Source of the DNA: Solea solea
Taxonomy: Eukaryota; Chordata; Actinopteri; Pleuronectiformes; Soleidae
DNA length: 64,000 nt
Reading direction: 5' to 3'
Assembly (NCBI RefSeq): GCF_958295425.1
Contig: NC_081153.1
Span: 11,242,419 to 11,306,418, forward strand
Position 1 is the first letter of the stretch, and every line of letters starts with the position of its first letter. The position numbers were made by a program, and so were the translations under genes. Below the pieces are notes generated by a model, which made no database searches, had not been told where the DNA came from, and saw only the letters and a program-made list of their open reading frames with translations. Positions 35,823-50,200 of this stretch are shown piece after piece.

Positions 35823-38800
35823 ACAACATGTACAGAGAAGCAGTAAAAAGTGTAATTCAAGTATCATATGCAAAACTGCCTTGTGCAATTGAAGGCAACA
35901 GGAGGTGTGAAGATTGCTGCAATATTTCTCGCAAAGTAAACACGCACCTAATTTAATGTTCATCTCTTTAATGTGCTCGTGAGTGATGGTGGATTGGGAG
36001 ATTGTGACTGCCTGCATCTCTAATCAATGTCACAAACAACTCACTTCCTGTTTTCTTTTGTTATTCAAAGATGATTACATCATGTGCTTATTAGAAAGAC
36101 TAACCTAAGGGAGCACCTGCTTTTGTTTTTTCTATGACTAAAGTATGGAAGGATGTCTGAAACAGGTTGTGCAGAGTCCATCTGTTCACTGTCAGGTATC
36201 TGAGCCTGCTACCTCCACTGTGTGTGTGTGTGTAGGTTCCTGTGGGCTGTATCTGCACTTTGTGTGCACCCCTTTACAGATGTCCAAAGGCTACTTTAGG
36301 GCAATAATTTCCCCTCTGATTACTCTAATGCACTACAGTGCTGCTGTTCTGTCTGTGATTCTTTTTTTTTCCCCTTTGCTTGGCAGGCCCACACACACAC
36401 ACGTCCATATGCTCACTGACTGTCAGGCACAAAGACACGCACTCATCACCAAGGAGGTGAGCTATGAAGTGATGAAAAGGCAAATAGCCAAGGGTGGGTA
36501 ACATGGATTAAAAAAAAACAAAAAACAACTCCCCACTTTGTTATTTGTGCATATTTCATCAAATTATCCCATGACGGCACTCAGCAGCCTTCTGTGTGCC
36601 TTATTGTTTTCCCCCTGTTATGAAACCAGTCTAATTAACAAAGGTGGCAAATTACATTGTGCGAAACTTTTGAAACATTTGAAGTCTGCAATGAGCTTTG
36701 TGGTGAATTAATAAGTCATATTTTTCATACATTAGTAAAGAGGGGAAGCTAATGAGGTGGGCGTGGGCAGAGCCCGACATCGTCGGCAGATCTCTAATGT
36801 CAATATTTAACTAGTGTAAACAGAGAGAATGTATCCCCCACACTAGATACTATGATATGTACCATGTGTATAGTGCATGTGCATTGAGGAAGGAGATGTC
36901 TCATTTGAACACGCTCTCTTGGCATTTTGAGGACAAAGCTAAGATAGCTCAAAGTGATCTCATCTCTCTTAAGATATGCTCCTCCATGTCGTCAAAGACT
37001 AATAATGGGAATACAAATACGTTTATGACATGTATCTTTATTTACACACCTGTAAAGGCTTTGAATCAACTGATCATTTTCTTTCAATCTCCATGTAAAG
37101 ATTTCTGCTGTATGATTACGAAGCAGCTGTACCATCCCGCTCTCTCGCTGGCAGTGGAGATGACTCCTGCTGAGTGGCAGCACTCTTGGCTGTGTGCTGA
37201 CCCTGCAAGGCCAAATGGAAGCTGATTTTGGCTCGTGTACAGTTTGGCTGCCAGACGTGATTAGTATTCAGGGATATGGACATGGGACGATTTGATATCT
37301 AAACCTGTTCCAGCGAGAAACATTTAGCCTAAATCTGGGTTACTGTCATGCTGTGAAAATCACCTCAAAGTACAGCGTCGAACGAGTGCGCAATCTTCAT
37401 TCTTTTTTACCAAAAAGTAACACACTATGCTCTGCACACCTTTAAATATGACGAGCGCCACTTTCCTGCACAATATTACATAATTCATTGGTTTAACAGC
37501 GGGGGAAGTCAATACCACTGGTATGTGGGTACATTTTGGTGCAGCATTTTACTTAATCAAAGGATACAGGAGTTGAGCTGAGGTGAGATCAGCATCAATA
37601 CTAGGTTTAGTATCATAGTGGAGGTGGGGGGGTTAATAACCAAAGAGTGTCCCTGAGTTGAGGTTCCTTAATTTAAGAGAACAGCCAAAATTAAAAATAA
37701 CCCAATAACGATGACTAATTCGATTTTCTTACCATCCGCCATATGTTTACACGCCCTGATCTCGGTATCTCTGCATATTATCTCTGCACATTGCAAACAC
37801 TAAAGTTATGGTATCCAGTGGCTGCTGTTGTCTCAAGGTCACAGTGCAGATAACAAATACATCAGGGAGATGCAACATGACAGGTGTGTTTGCATGCTTG
37901 TTACATCTTGTCATTAACAACACAGGGGACACATAAATAAAAGTCTGGCACAGTCAAGGCGTTAGGAGAACAAATGCAATCTTTGTTAAATGAGGACAAA
38001 GGAAGTGTGCAGTAGTTTTTAGCAAAGGCATATCCTCATGCCACATGTAATGTCCACATGTAATGAGCTGTTTTGTAAAAAACAATTAATTCTCTCTTTC
38101 CCTTGAGCATTATGATTATATTTTTATAATACCCTGGCTATGCTCACAACAACCAATTTATACTGTATAACTGCAATGCTCTTTAATGTGAAGTAAGAGT
38201 AACAGCGTCTATGCACCCGTTTAGGAGATTGAATGCTTGCTGATGTGTTTAGCTTTGGTGGCTATAACTGTAGCAGAGGCAAAAAAAAAGAAGGGAAAAC
38301 AAAACCCTGCAGTAAGAAGTTGTGTTACTATAATAGTTCTGCTGTGACAGAGATGAGTGGCAGTGAGCAATAACCCGGCAGGTCAATAAGAATTCAAGCT
38401 GCAGGAAAAGGTAAAAGTGGAGGCACAGAGCTGTTCAAGAAGAAATGTCTGCTGGAGGACATACTGTGCGCTGAAGCTCAGATACCATTTCATTTTTTAG
38501 TTCATCAAACAATAATTGTCCACTGCAGAGTCAGTCACTTAGAAACTGCTGCAAGTTTGCTCCTGTCTCAGCGTCTCTCATACGCTGGAAAATCAGGCTG
38601 GGAGAACACCACGGCTCAGATTATTGTGCTCTTATCATAGAAGTAGAGCCACTCTGTCATACTCTCTTGCTTCATTTCTCAACTGACAGCTTGCTAAACG
38701 CAGACCACTGGCCTATCATGGCATAGCAACCATACACCCAGCAGGTTTGCTGAGGCGAGCTGAAACAGAGTGTTTAGGGATGAAACAGGAGCAAAAGTTA

Positions 38801-41800
38801 CTTTTTCGTTCATGAGTTTCTGCCGCGCAGCACTATCCAGTTTTTTTTTTTTTATCCCCCCACCAATTTACCTTTTAAGTGTATTCACAGTTGAGTCGTT
38901 TCATGTCTATCACCTGTAACGTTTTGTGAGATCACAAGTCAGAATATTTCAACTCACGACTCGCCAACTTTCAAGTTTGTTGTGTTCAGCACTTTAGGCA
39001 CGGATTTAATTTAAAAGTTGAACATAAACAAGATGTTTACTGATGGGATTTAGGCACTGGCAAGTTCTGGAAACTAACTTACTACATATACAGTAGGTGT
39101 GACCTTGTACAGTATCACTTCCAAAAGCAATGAACTGCAATTAACACATTTGAGTAAAAGCAATCTGTTTGTAAAGGTCTTCTTCATTTTTATTTTGTTA
39201 TGTAACTTTTCAGCACCGGTGTATGGGGGCATTAATTATCTTGGCCTGAGAAGACAAAATGCACGCAAATGAGGGTTTTTCATTTTATTATTCAATATTT
39301 GATTAATAGGAGAGGGAAGGCTTCAGAGAATAAGACTAATTTCGGCTTAGATTAGTAATAGTAAAGGGAAAGAAAAGGAAAAGCTTCTAAGCAAAATTCC
39401 TATCTTGATTTTTTTTTTCTTCAAAAACATAAAAAACATAAAGGGGGGGTCATCTCATTATCAGGACTATCCTATCCTTGGGCCAGTACTATGATATACC
39501 GTATGAGACACTACACATATATCAAGCTATCTAAGATTCCACTCATACATCACTGTCTCTGCGACCTTGTGTATTAACTATTCATATACTGTGTGAATGC
39601 AGTTCACTGGAAGAATTCCCTTCCATTAATTCTAATATGTGAGGGCCTAACATCTCATTAACACACAACACACACTCGTTACCAAGAAAATAGTTTTTAT
39701 TCCATGTATAACCTTTTGACTTTCATTATTATTATTATGGTTATTATTCATAATGATTATTATTGCAAAATGCCTTACTCGACATGCGGCTTTCAACCCT
39801 CGTTTCTCCTTCTTCAGGCTGAAGCTTCCAAAATATCATAAAACACAGTGTGAAATTCTGAAAGTGCACCCAAAACCCCCTAAACCTGGATACTCTGAGC
39901 TCACAGTGAACTCATGAACCACTGCAGGCTGAGCGACCCACACACTCGCAGCATTTTCAGCGGCTGATGCAAAATTCCAATGGAATTTGAATACAGTTTT
40001 CATTATTTTCTCCCAGCCATCACAAGGTTCATTGCATAATTAAACTTTTTTAAGTTTCAACTTTACACTGCAAAAACGCATATTCAGTTTGCATCACCTG
40101 CTGTGGCCACAAACATGAATCTCATCTCCATTCACTGAAAAACCATGAATCAGCAGGTGGTGCAGTGGCAGCACATTGTTGTTTCGGCAGGTTTCCCATG
40201 ATGCTAATGTGAGGTCAGAGTGAATCATGCCACTGCCATGCAAATGATGCTGTAGGTTATGTATTTACCCCTGTCAAGTCGCATACATTAGAATACAAGG
40301 ATACAACTATAATATGAGATTGATCGAATCATGGAATTCTGCTTCCAGTGTAGCCAAAAGAAATCTTTTATGAGTTATTTGTGCTGCCTTTATTTACTAA
40401 TACTGCTTTATTTGTCTGCATCCATTACACTTGGGCCACATAGGAAGCGTGGGCTGTGGGTGACTGCTGTGTTGGTAATCCACTGAGTATTGTGCAGCGC
40501 TTTTGTTTGCAAAGAAGCTGCTGCTACGTTTTGCATCTAGCATTTGCCTTTAAAACATATAGCTATAATGTTAAATAATCCAGTGTATTCAATTCAATGC
40601 TGAGACTCTACAGTATGAATCTCTGATCTGCAAGTAGCAGTAGGTCTTTTTGACAGAAATGAATGACTGCTTTTATTTTAAAGGGTATACAGGCATATTT
40701 AGATGTTGAAACAATTGTGAAAGTTTACTGCGTGTTTTGTTGTGAAAAGCTAATTCTCAAGGGTTTCACATCGGCAGTGTGGCTGCATGTATATGATAAC
40801 AAGGGGGAATTAGAGGAAAGCAGAACATTCTGCGATGCACACATACTCTCTCAGTTTTCAGGAGATTTACAGAAATATACATAAAAGAGTTAATTTATCC
40901 ATACCAATCTAATGTTGAGCATTAATCAACCTTTAGATGTAAATTTGTGAATCCAGTTGCACAGTTTTCACTTTGTTGTTGGTTGCCCCACTTGATTTGT
41001 GGTGAATTCTTAAAAAAAAGCACCACTGGGCCCATTCAAACTGTTTCCAAATGATCCAGGCTCAAACACAGTACAACCAGCTTGATACACATATAGGAGA
41101 CACTCGATAGTCACGGTCAAGTGCTGACACATTCATACAAAAATCCACTCTGCCCCTCACTCGCTCTCTCTCACACAAAAGCGTTTGCACATGCCCAGAC
41201 CTGTAGATGACAGTATAATTGTAAGATAGGCTATGAATCATATGGAAATGGAAATACAGCAGTCTATTACTTTATCCTTTGTAACGGATATCAGAAATTG
41301 AAAAGGGAATTAGGCCTTGCTACTGACAGAGCATTAGAATAATCCCTGCTACTTAGGACAACAGTCAGATACTAAACACACCAAATCCACTTCTCTCTTC
41401 ATACACTGCAAAAGCAAACTAATGAACGAGGTGCCTGTGCATATTCACCATCGTAATTGAAGTCAGACAGAGACAATTAGTTTTTTTTTTACAAAGCCCC
41501 ATAAAGCACACTGCGGTGACATCCACGCGCACTGCCCAACAAACACCTGACAGCACATCGCACTGGAACAGATGTACACGTTCAAACGTCTGCACGCACG
41601 TTTTTGTTTCGTTTTTTTTTTTTCTTTTTTCACAGCATTAGTCGTACCCTATGAATCCTAACAAGGCTGAGAACATTGATTTTCTGAGTTGTTAAGTTCA
41701 AAACATAACGCCGGATCCAGCGGAAAATAAGATTCAATACAAAGGGCTTAAGACCAAAGATGAATGCAGCGCTACAGCTCTACATCATCACTGATGGTCA

Positions 41801-42431
41801 CCGTATGGAAGAGTTAATGTCACCGTTAATTTATCGTAAACCCCCTTGCCATTTCATCGCAAGTACTGTATTACATTATAATTTGTAGACCCTTCAATAT
41901 CTACCTGGTGGCGAGGGGGGGTTTACAGGCAATTTGCAGAGAGTGAGAGGTTATAGTGAAATCCCCATGATGACCTTCCACAGTTTGAGTGTTAAACCCG
42001 GGTGGCTAAACGGAAATATTGATAAAGTGGTTGATGTTATATCAATATTGTCATCTGTAATTGGTGTAATCTGATGAACTGCACATCAGTTAGAGGGTTT
42101 GCTGCCATTATATTACCTGTTAGTAGCAAGTGCATGAAACGATCTGTGATAGACAGTGTCAGTGATCATGGAGGAAACAGCAGGGAAAGGGAAGCCTTTT
42201 TTACAAATAAAGGGCTGTTTCCCTCAAAAAGAAAGAACGAAAGAGCGAAGGAACAAACAAACAAAGAAAGATATCATGGTGGACATTTGTCAATCCAATC
42301 CACACCCTAATCGATAATGAAAATGATCATCACAAAACCCAGATATAAAATACATCTGTGAAACAAACATACCACCCACATTTTTTTTCCCACAGTAGAT
42401 CACAAAAGCTGTAGTGTACATCCCTTCACGG
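35823..42431. other. Non-coding stretch, no gene seen
   Basis: Over 6 kb without a credible exon. 37940-40660 has no notable open frame at all. It holds short (TG)n at about 36220 and (CA)n at about 36393, a T12 run near 38841 and a short ATT-rich patch at about 39726-39770. The 73-codon frame at 40663-40884 is protein-like in places but unrecognised. Confidence 0.55.
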
Positions 42432-42464
42432 ACACACACACGCACACACACACACACGCACACA
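42432..42464. repeat. Interrupted (CA)n microsatellite
   Basis: CA repeat with two CG interruptions. First of three CA tracts within about 450 bp. Confidence 0.85.
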
Positions 42465-42626
42465 GTTGTTCTTTTGTAATGGCTTTGTGTCAGCATATAA
42501 CGGATGTCTCCTAACAGTGCCATTTATTCCCATCTCCAGCTAGCCTATGCCTGTCCAAACAACAGCATGAAACAAAGGCTGGAAAACAACAGAAGGGAGA
42601 CAAACACATCAATCTGACACCGAAAC

Positions 42627-42649
42627 CACACACACACACACACACACAC
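42627..42649. repeat. (CA)n microsatellite
   Basis: About 11 uninterrupted CA units. Confidence 0.9.
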
Positions 42650-42841
42650 TATCGCATAAAACACACATATGCATCGTGCAGATTGATCGTCTAATAAGCA
42701 AAAGGTAACATGATTATTGAAGATTTTAACTGAGACATTGTCACTGATTGATTTTTTTGGTATGGATTTACTTTTTTCATGAACACGTTGATGAAGTTGG
42801 GGACCAAAAAAAAAATACCATGGGAGAAAGTGAAATCGAAA

Positions 42842-42844
<3 letters not shown>

Positions 42845-42887
<43 letters not shown>
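42845..42887. repeat. (CA)n microsatellite, long
   Basis: About 21 uninterrupted units, one of the longest CA tracts of the window. It generates a spurious Cys/Val repeat frame on the minus strand. Confidence 0.95.
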
Positions 42888-42890
<3 letters not shown>

Positions 42891-43174
42891 AGCGGGAGAA
42901 ACCGGAGCATAAGAAACCAGAGTACAGATCAATCAGCTGTCAGGGAGTGGTGTGTCTCTGAGGTGGAGTGTGCCCTTGGAGATGAAGCAAGTCTGATACA
43001 GAGAGCAGATCTTTGATTGGAGCTGAAGCTTAATGGGACTCTGCAGGGAGAGTGGAATGGGAAGCAGCCTCGGGGAACACACCAGCGCTGGGTAGTTGAC
43101 AGAGGCGCAGTGTCATTTTATCTGTGTGCACTCACCTGTGTGTTTCGGGGTAGAAACAGAGAGATCAGCTTCCA

Positions 43175-43191
43175 CCCCCCCCCCCCCCCCC
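43175..43191. repeat. Poly-C run (17 C)
   Basis: Homopolymer; on the minus strand a G17 tract able to form quadruplex-type structure. Confidence 0.9.
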
Positions 43192-43421
43192 AAATAAACA
43201 CACAAACACACCCTCACCCGCCTTGTTTTTAGATCGTACTGAACTGAACACGTGAGAGCTACTGCAAACGTGCCACCTGTATTTATATCGGTTTGTCGTC
43301 GCACTTTTCATTCTTCCGCTGAAGCGATGCATTGTTATTTTAAGTAATGCACAAAACGCCAACGCTTTTTTTGTTTTGTTTTTCTTGGTTAAACCAAAAC
43401 AAACAGCAACAAATCTGAAAT

Positions 43422-43437
43422 ACACACACACACACAT
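43422..43437. repeat. (AC)n microsatellite
   Basis: Eight AC units. Confidence 0.8.
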
Positions 43438-44053
43438 AAATGTAATCACTCAGCTATACACAACAACAATACAGCATGCAAACGTGAATACGCTTGAGCT
43501 AAAACTCTGTCTGGTGCCTGTGTGGCAGCCCCTGATTAAAGGCCCTTGTTAGGATGTACGGGCCCTCACATGTTTCTGTTGTGTCATTGATAAGGCCTTT
43601 GTGTTCAAACTAGCTGAAGGGAGGCGGCTAATTAAAAAGCAGAGACAGGCAGATTTAGGAAACAAAGGCACTGGTCCCACTGTCAGATTTGCACACCCAG
43701 TAATTGTTGTTCTCCTTTTCATCTTTAAGTTTGTACAGTGAGGCTTACGCACTCCACGAGTGAATGGATGCTTCAGTGTACGAGCAGGCTGGTTTTTATT
43801 AAGGAAGTGTGTTTGAACTCTTTCCTCGAAGCATGAGACATCAGATTTTCAATGTTTAAGCATTACCACGGAATCCCCAGTGTCGCTATATATAACACAA
43901 CAAGTAATCCATTAAGGACTTAAATATAACTAGCAGTTAAATTAAATGACATTCATTGAAGTCACATCGGTTTTTCTTTCTTTCTTTTTTTTCTGAAACA
44001 CACACATAGTGCAGAGAATCTGCAGTCAAGACAACAGAGTTATGGTATTATAT
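43438..44053. other. Non-coding stretch, no gene seen
   Basis: A T/C-rich tract with TTTC units lies at about 43971-43992. Nothing else was recognised. Confidence 0.5.
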
Positions 44054-44335
44054 CCATCCATTGTCTGCCGCTTTATCCTACACATGAGGGCCGCGGGGGA
44101 CAGGTTGGCAGTCAATCACAGGGTCAACGTGCAGATGGCAGAGATAAAACAACCACATTCACACCTATGGACAATTTAGTGTGTCTAATTAACCTCTGCA
44201 TAGTTCTGGACTGTGGGAGGAAACCTGGAGAAAACCCACGCACACACGGGGAGAACACGCTAACTCCATGCAGAAAGGCTCCTCGTTCGGACTGGGTCGC
44301 AAACCTCCAACCTCCTCACTGCACCACCATGTGAC
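44054..44335 (-). mobile_element. Teleost SINE family A, copy 5 (near full length)
   Basis: The most complete copy. On the minus strand it reads head ('ggtggtgcagtgaggagg'), 'ctgcatggagttagcgtgttc', 'tgcgtgggttttctccagg', 'ttcctcccacagtcc', 'aattgtccataggtgtgaat', 'gaccctgtgattgactgcc', 'cgcggccctcatgtg' and 'gataaagcggcagacaatgg'. The final GGATGG/ATGG-type tail appears as 'tatccatccatt' on the plus strand at 44051-44062. The 'gcgatctgtcc...' block is partly replaced by a short segment, so some internal decay is present. Confidence 0.82.
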
Positions 44336-45435
44336 CCTAATTGTTTTATAAGCACATCATAATTCCCTGAATCTCTGAAGGTGCTGTTCATGCTACAGAA
44401 CCTGTGTAGGGATGGCTTCACAAATGCTTGTGTTCTCATTTAAGTGTTAAGTTTATGGTCAAAGTAAACCACTTTCAAACCACGTCGCTGTTGAAACTCC
44501 ACATACATTTAACTTCGAATCACCTGGGAATACAAGAGGCCAGAGAAGAACGTAGGACATGAAAGAGAAACATCTTCTGCCACAATGATTTTAAACAACA
44601 GATAAAACTAATATGTTTAGATCAATTTCTTATATGGGACTCTTAAAAATCTTTACTCATTGCCCCTTTAGCTGTCAGTATTTAAAAAGAGATAAGAAAT
44701 AATGTTGCTTAAAATAGTCAGCTGCTTATCTGGCAGGCAGACATATGCTTTCTGCCCTAATTAAACCACATGCAGCAGCATAAGACAGCAGCTGAGCAGG
44801 AGCATGGGGGGAATTCTGCAGGTTTGAGAGGTGGAAAAGCCATTTTCTCCCCGTACGTCTCCTCCATCCCATGTCCACGTGCCAAACATGCAAGTTCATA
44901 TACTCCCTTTTCACTAAAGTATCTCTGCATTCAAGTATTTTGCCACCATTCTCTATTTATACAATGATCTCACCACGTTTACATGATGTGACGCATTTTC
45001 AAACTCCAGAGCACATTTTGTTCAGAGCTGAACCCATCAGGAAGCAAATGAGGGCGACGTCGTGGTTGGAGCTGTTCATCATCACCTTCAAGGTCTCCGT
45101 TTCTGTCCGTCCAGACGCCTTTTCACACTTTTAAACTTCCAGGTTTCTAAAAGGTCAAGTACTGTATATCTGCAGCAGAATCAACGCGTTTCAAAATGAA
45201 AAACAGAGAACCGTGGAAGCTCATGTCACGCAAGGATCAGATGTTCTCGGAAGTAGAGTAGTGGGACATCTGTGATTGCGATTTGTTTTGGCATAACAAT
45301 TAAAATGAACAGTAAAACCAGCAGACAAGGGAAACTTATCCTTCAGCGTGGTCTAAATGGAATTAGTTAGCACAAGTCTGAGATGCACAATTGTATAGAA
45401 GTTCCCTGAACCGTGAAGGACACAATGCTTTACAT

Positions 45436-45463
45436 TCTCCTCCTCCTCCTCCTCCTCCTCTCC
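45436..45463. repeat. (TCC)n microsatellite
   Basis: Trinucleotide repeat of about nine units, homopyrimidine on the plus strand. Confidence 0.9.
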
Positions 45464-46581
45464 TTTGTTCCTAGTTTATCAGTACACAGTAAGCTCAGCT
45501 CAAGCTTCCCTGGCTCATTTTTCCTTCTTTGAGAAAAAGCTATTTGCTGTCAGTCTTTTGCATGAAAAACAGTAACCTGAAATTGCCTGGACTCGGCAAT
45601 CCATCAGTGCAAACATGAAGACCTAATTTGGTCTCGCGAAGGTTTCTGTTCATTTTATCTTTGCTCCATGTGTCTGCGTTGATTATATAGAGTGTCAGTG
45701 TGCACATTACACCGCTCTTTTCCACCTGTCAGTCACAAAGCCCACAGCTTCCTCCAGGAAGGAAAACATTGAATCGCTGCGTGTCATTACAAATTTTGTG
45801 TTTAGAACATCTCTGTTAGCAAACACAGCAGTAGATTTTCTTTGATACCGTAAAAAAGTTATTTTTCTCAAATGACAAAAAAATATTATTATTGAAATCG
45901 CTGCAGAATAATTGCCTTTGTTACATTTATGTAATTTGTTTATTGTTGTTTACTTTTCATCACCCAAAATCAATTTCTCCAAGGTTTCACTTTCAACATG
46001 TTGACATCCGAATGTGTGTGCCGTTGACAATGGCAGGTTTTCTCTGTGACAAAAAGGACATACAACCTACAAGGACAACAACTTTCGAGACAATGTGTGC
46101 AGAAGAATAGCCACTAGTTTTCTATATGCTGTTGCAGCAACTCTTCCAACTGTATGACAGACATTCTGGAGTTTACCCCTGAATAGCTGTGCCACATCTT
46201 CAGCTTCTGAATCAAGCACAAAAACGTTCTCCTCTGTATTTCTGTAGGTATGTATTTATTTTGATTGTATTATTTATTTTGAATTAAAGCTGACCCCATC
46301 AATTTTCTCTACTCTGATATCCTTAAAACATATTCATGATTGCTAATTTCTTTTTTTTTTTATTTGTGTCACAAAGTAATTGTGTTAAGTATTTTCAAAT
46401 TATACTTAGGCGCAGCACTTGGGTAATGTACTTAGTTAAGATATATTGGCATGGTAAATGTACAAAGTCATCTCATTTTCTTGGTGGTTGATTATAGCAA
46501 GGATGCCTCATCGGGTCCTTATGGTTAATGCATCCATGATGTTTTGACAATATTGAGTTACGATCCAAACATCCAATGAGT

Positions 46582-46597
46582 CCCCCCCCCCCCCCCC
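46582..46597. repeat. Poly-C run (16 C)
   Basis: Simple homopolymer. Confidence 0.9.
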
Positions 46598-49500
46598 TTA
46601 GTCAGAGCTACTTAATCATGCGGTCCGTCAGCACTACCCGGCACTGGGGCTGATTTAGTGGCCCATAGCTTCAGGGTGTTAAGAGTTCAGCACCACATCA
46701 TTACTTTTTTACACCTTACATTGATTTCTTTAGTAGGTGTAACAGGCCTTGTTGTGGTCAATAATAGGAGGATAAAATAAACACTTGAAGAGAGTGCAGT
46801 CGACTGTACCTCCCATGGACACCTCATGCTTAGGTGAGTGTGATAGAAAGGAATAGTGGTCGAGGAGGAAACACTAGGACCTAGGCTGTCATGGCACAAT
46901 GTAATCTTCAACCCAAGACGTCAACGTTGCAAGTATCACATGGGAGCGGATTTTACACAGGGATTTTTCTACGCCGCAGGCCGGGCACGTTTTCCACAAA
47001 TCTTTCATCACAGTGGCCGAAGAAGCAAACCTCAATAATGTATATCACCATATAAGACTGTTTCACACTGAGCGAGGTAAGACGAACCATTCCAGTGATT
47101 TGCTGGAGGGAATTCTGACATCCAGTAGCCTCTTTACGACACCGCATCCCAAGTTACAGGATGTTTAAGCGATACTGCGAATGTGAACTACTAAATTTGA
47201 TAGCCACTTGTAGTGAGGAAGCTATGGAAATTGCCCTCACTTATAGCCCAACAGCTGTGACTGCAACAATGCAACATCAATCTGGGCTTTAACTGCATTA
47301 CTAAGCAACAGGCATGTGTCTTGAATAAAACAAAGCCATTGATCAATCTGCCTGGAACAGTCGCGTCACATGGGATTGCACATAAGCGTGAATAAAAAAC
47401 AAAAAAGTAGGAGACCCATCTGTGAATAATAAAGAAGTCTGCTAAGTTGTCCTTGTCGCATGTGAAAGAAGCTAAAGATAAATCACACACAGGGGGAGAC
47501 AGAGACACACATATGACAGGTGCATCAATCATATAGATTATTGACAGTAAACATATTGAATTCTAAAGCCTTGTGTGTTTTTTTCCCACGTCCAGTTCCG
47601 CTCTCCCCTCCCCGCCGGCTTGGTCATCCTTCCAGACCAAGTGGAGGAAAGGCATGTCCAATCAGCTCATGGCATAATCATTCCAGAGCGCCATGAAAAA
47701 TGGATTGTGGTTTTATGGATGGCAGAGTGTAGGAATGGTGGAGGTGTGTGTGTGTGGAAAGAATAAACAGCTCTGCATGCACTTTTGGTTCCCTGGACAA
47801 CAGCAATCAATAAAGCATTAAAACGATCACAGGAAGGGGAACAAGATGTTGCAGCCATCTGGAACTGGTTATGGTATTAATCCATTTGGGAAGACACGCC
47901 ACCCACATACATCAACTACAAGCAGTAAAGATTCAATTGAACACAGCATGGCCGTCTCTCAACCCCCAAAAGCAGAGGAAATACCTCGAATGATATTGTT
48001 GTTTTTGTATTCCTTTTGGGAGCCCCTCTCACTGTTGCTCACTGTCAAGCACAGGCGCACACACACCGTAGTGTGTCACGGTTTTCTTGTATAATATTTG
48101 TATTTACAATCCCACAAATGTGAGTTACTGTATCATTATGTGATCATCACATATTCCCTTTGGTTTACAAGGTACTGTATGAATGCAGAGATATTAAGAT
48201 CAATACCCGCCCTGTGTGTCGTTCCTCCAGTGCTCAATAACGACGACAATCCTCCTCCCAGATTTTCCCAGGGTTTTATCACAACGCAGACACATGACTT
48301 ATGAACATCACTGACTGTACAGAATATTACAGTGTCTACTACAAGTCTGGCAATATATGAATTGTGTGTTAATATCATAAAGAATACGTGAATGTGGATT
48401 GTTCAGCAGGTCTAAAAATAACATCCGGAATTTGATTCATGACTTCCTCCGAGGTAGAGATATCCAAGGCAACAGAGAACTTCTGTTTCCCTAACGATTC
48501 CAGGTGTATTATTGTTTTGCTCATTAAAAACTATCAAGATGCATATAAGGATGCAAGTGCTTTTCCTAGCCGATGTAGTAAGCATCCCTTTAAATAGAAA
48601 AGGGCTACGCAAAACAACATTGTTGCATCATTTACACTGTACCTTCAATAAATAACATTCAACAGTTTCATGCGGTAGTTAAGCTAACTTTAATTGAGCA
48701 ATAAACTCTAAAAGTATGATGTCTGCTTTCAGCATTAATTCTGCCCTTGATTTTAAGAGGGAGCCCTGGGTGTAAGATGTGTTGATGGAAAACTTTATAT
48801 TTTAAGTGGGTAATCAGAGTAACACTCATTAGATCAAACCTGGCACATGCAGTCATCTCTCACCAGAGAGGAAGCTGAAGGGGCCATTCTGCCATTTCCG
48901 AGGTGCCACCTTATTTCACTCAGTGCTCCCTTATTCAAATTTCTTTCAGATAATTGTTTTCTTCTTCATTACTCTTTTTCAGCTAAATTTCATTTTGCCT
49001 CCAACAGGACCCAGTTGTTTTCAGCAAAACAATTTCCCAAGTCCAAATTAATTGACTTGTGTTGCCTCATATCTGCTAAATGTGTAAATAAACAGGCATT
49101 TAGTAACACATTGTAATAGCCTTATGCCATGCTTTTTCATTATTGCTTTTTTTCCCCACAGTGAACAATTGGCCAAAACTCATCAGCAAATATAACTTCA
49201 AGACAACAACATTACACAGCGATTTGTGTGTTTTGCTCATGAGCTATTCCAAACTCCCAACAAGCCGACTTGCAAAAGAAAAAAGCCGAGATCCTTTTAC
49301 CTTTAGTGGCAATGATGCAAATATTTTGCAGCACGGTGCTGGAATAAAAAAGAAAAGTGCATTTTAACACTGAGTGCTGCAAGTCAAAAGCCTGTTGGCA
49401 TCAGTGTCGCTAGGTAAAATGACTAATTTGTAATGGAGAAGCTGAAAGGAACGTAAAAAGAGACAGGAAAGTCATGATGATAATGGCTCTCCTCTTGAAA

Positions 49501-50200
49501 AATGCATCAAGTTTGATGTAAGAACAATCTAGTCTTCTTTCTCTCTTCTCTCCTCTCCCTCTTTGCCGCATGAGATTAATAGTGGTTGGTGTTTGCTGCT
49601 AGTGCTGCTTGGTAAACAAGCCCAGAGCCACTCCCGCCTCGCTCCGGAGTACTCCATTAGGGAACCAAGTGCATTCTGTTTTACACACTGGATGCACAAA
49701 TATAATAAAGCACCATGTAGCGGTGTAGGATGTAACGGTGAAATGGGGGAGATTGAAGATGTATGCGTCCATGTATTGGGACAGACAGAAATCCTCCTCA
49801 CCAAATTACCCCCATCCCATTCAGCCAATGCGGAACACTTTAGACTAAACAGAAATGGCTGAACACGTAACCATGGGTACATATTCACAATACAAACAGA
49901 TGTGCACATAAACCATTAAATGTCATATTCTGTAGCAGATTATATCGGTAAGCAATTTTATTCTCTGTGGCATCTAGTGGAAGGGGGAAAAAAAAATATA
50001 TAAGGGTTATTGAATAATATGAGAATGGGAAAATAGGACGGTCACAATCCTCCATAATATGGTTTAAGCCAAACGTAGACCAGAGGTAATTAAGTACAAA
50101 CTTTGGAGGATACTGCTTGCTACACAATTCAAGTACAAATCACATCGATCCTTTGAGGCTGACATCAACACATTATGAAACAGTACTTTGTCTAAACTCT

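Larger units (their letters stand above)
44336..50200. other. Non-coding stretch, no gene seen
   Basis: No credible exon in nearly 6 kb. It contains a (TCC)n tract at 45436-45463 and a C16 run at 46582-46597. The frame at 49143-49367 is preceded by a pyrimidine-rich tract and cacag, but no donor or recognisable protein follows. Confidence 0.5.

Noticed and set aside
40663..40884. 73-codon frame with protein-like text
   Set aside because: No family recognised and no splice context; cannot be told from chance.
49130..49367. Acceptor-like ttttttccccacag followed by an open frame
   Set aside because: No donor within the frame and no recognisable protein.
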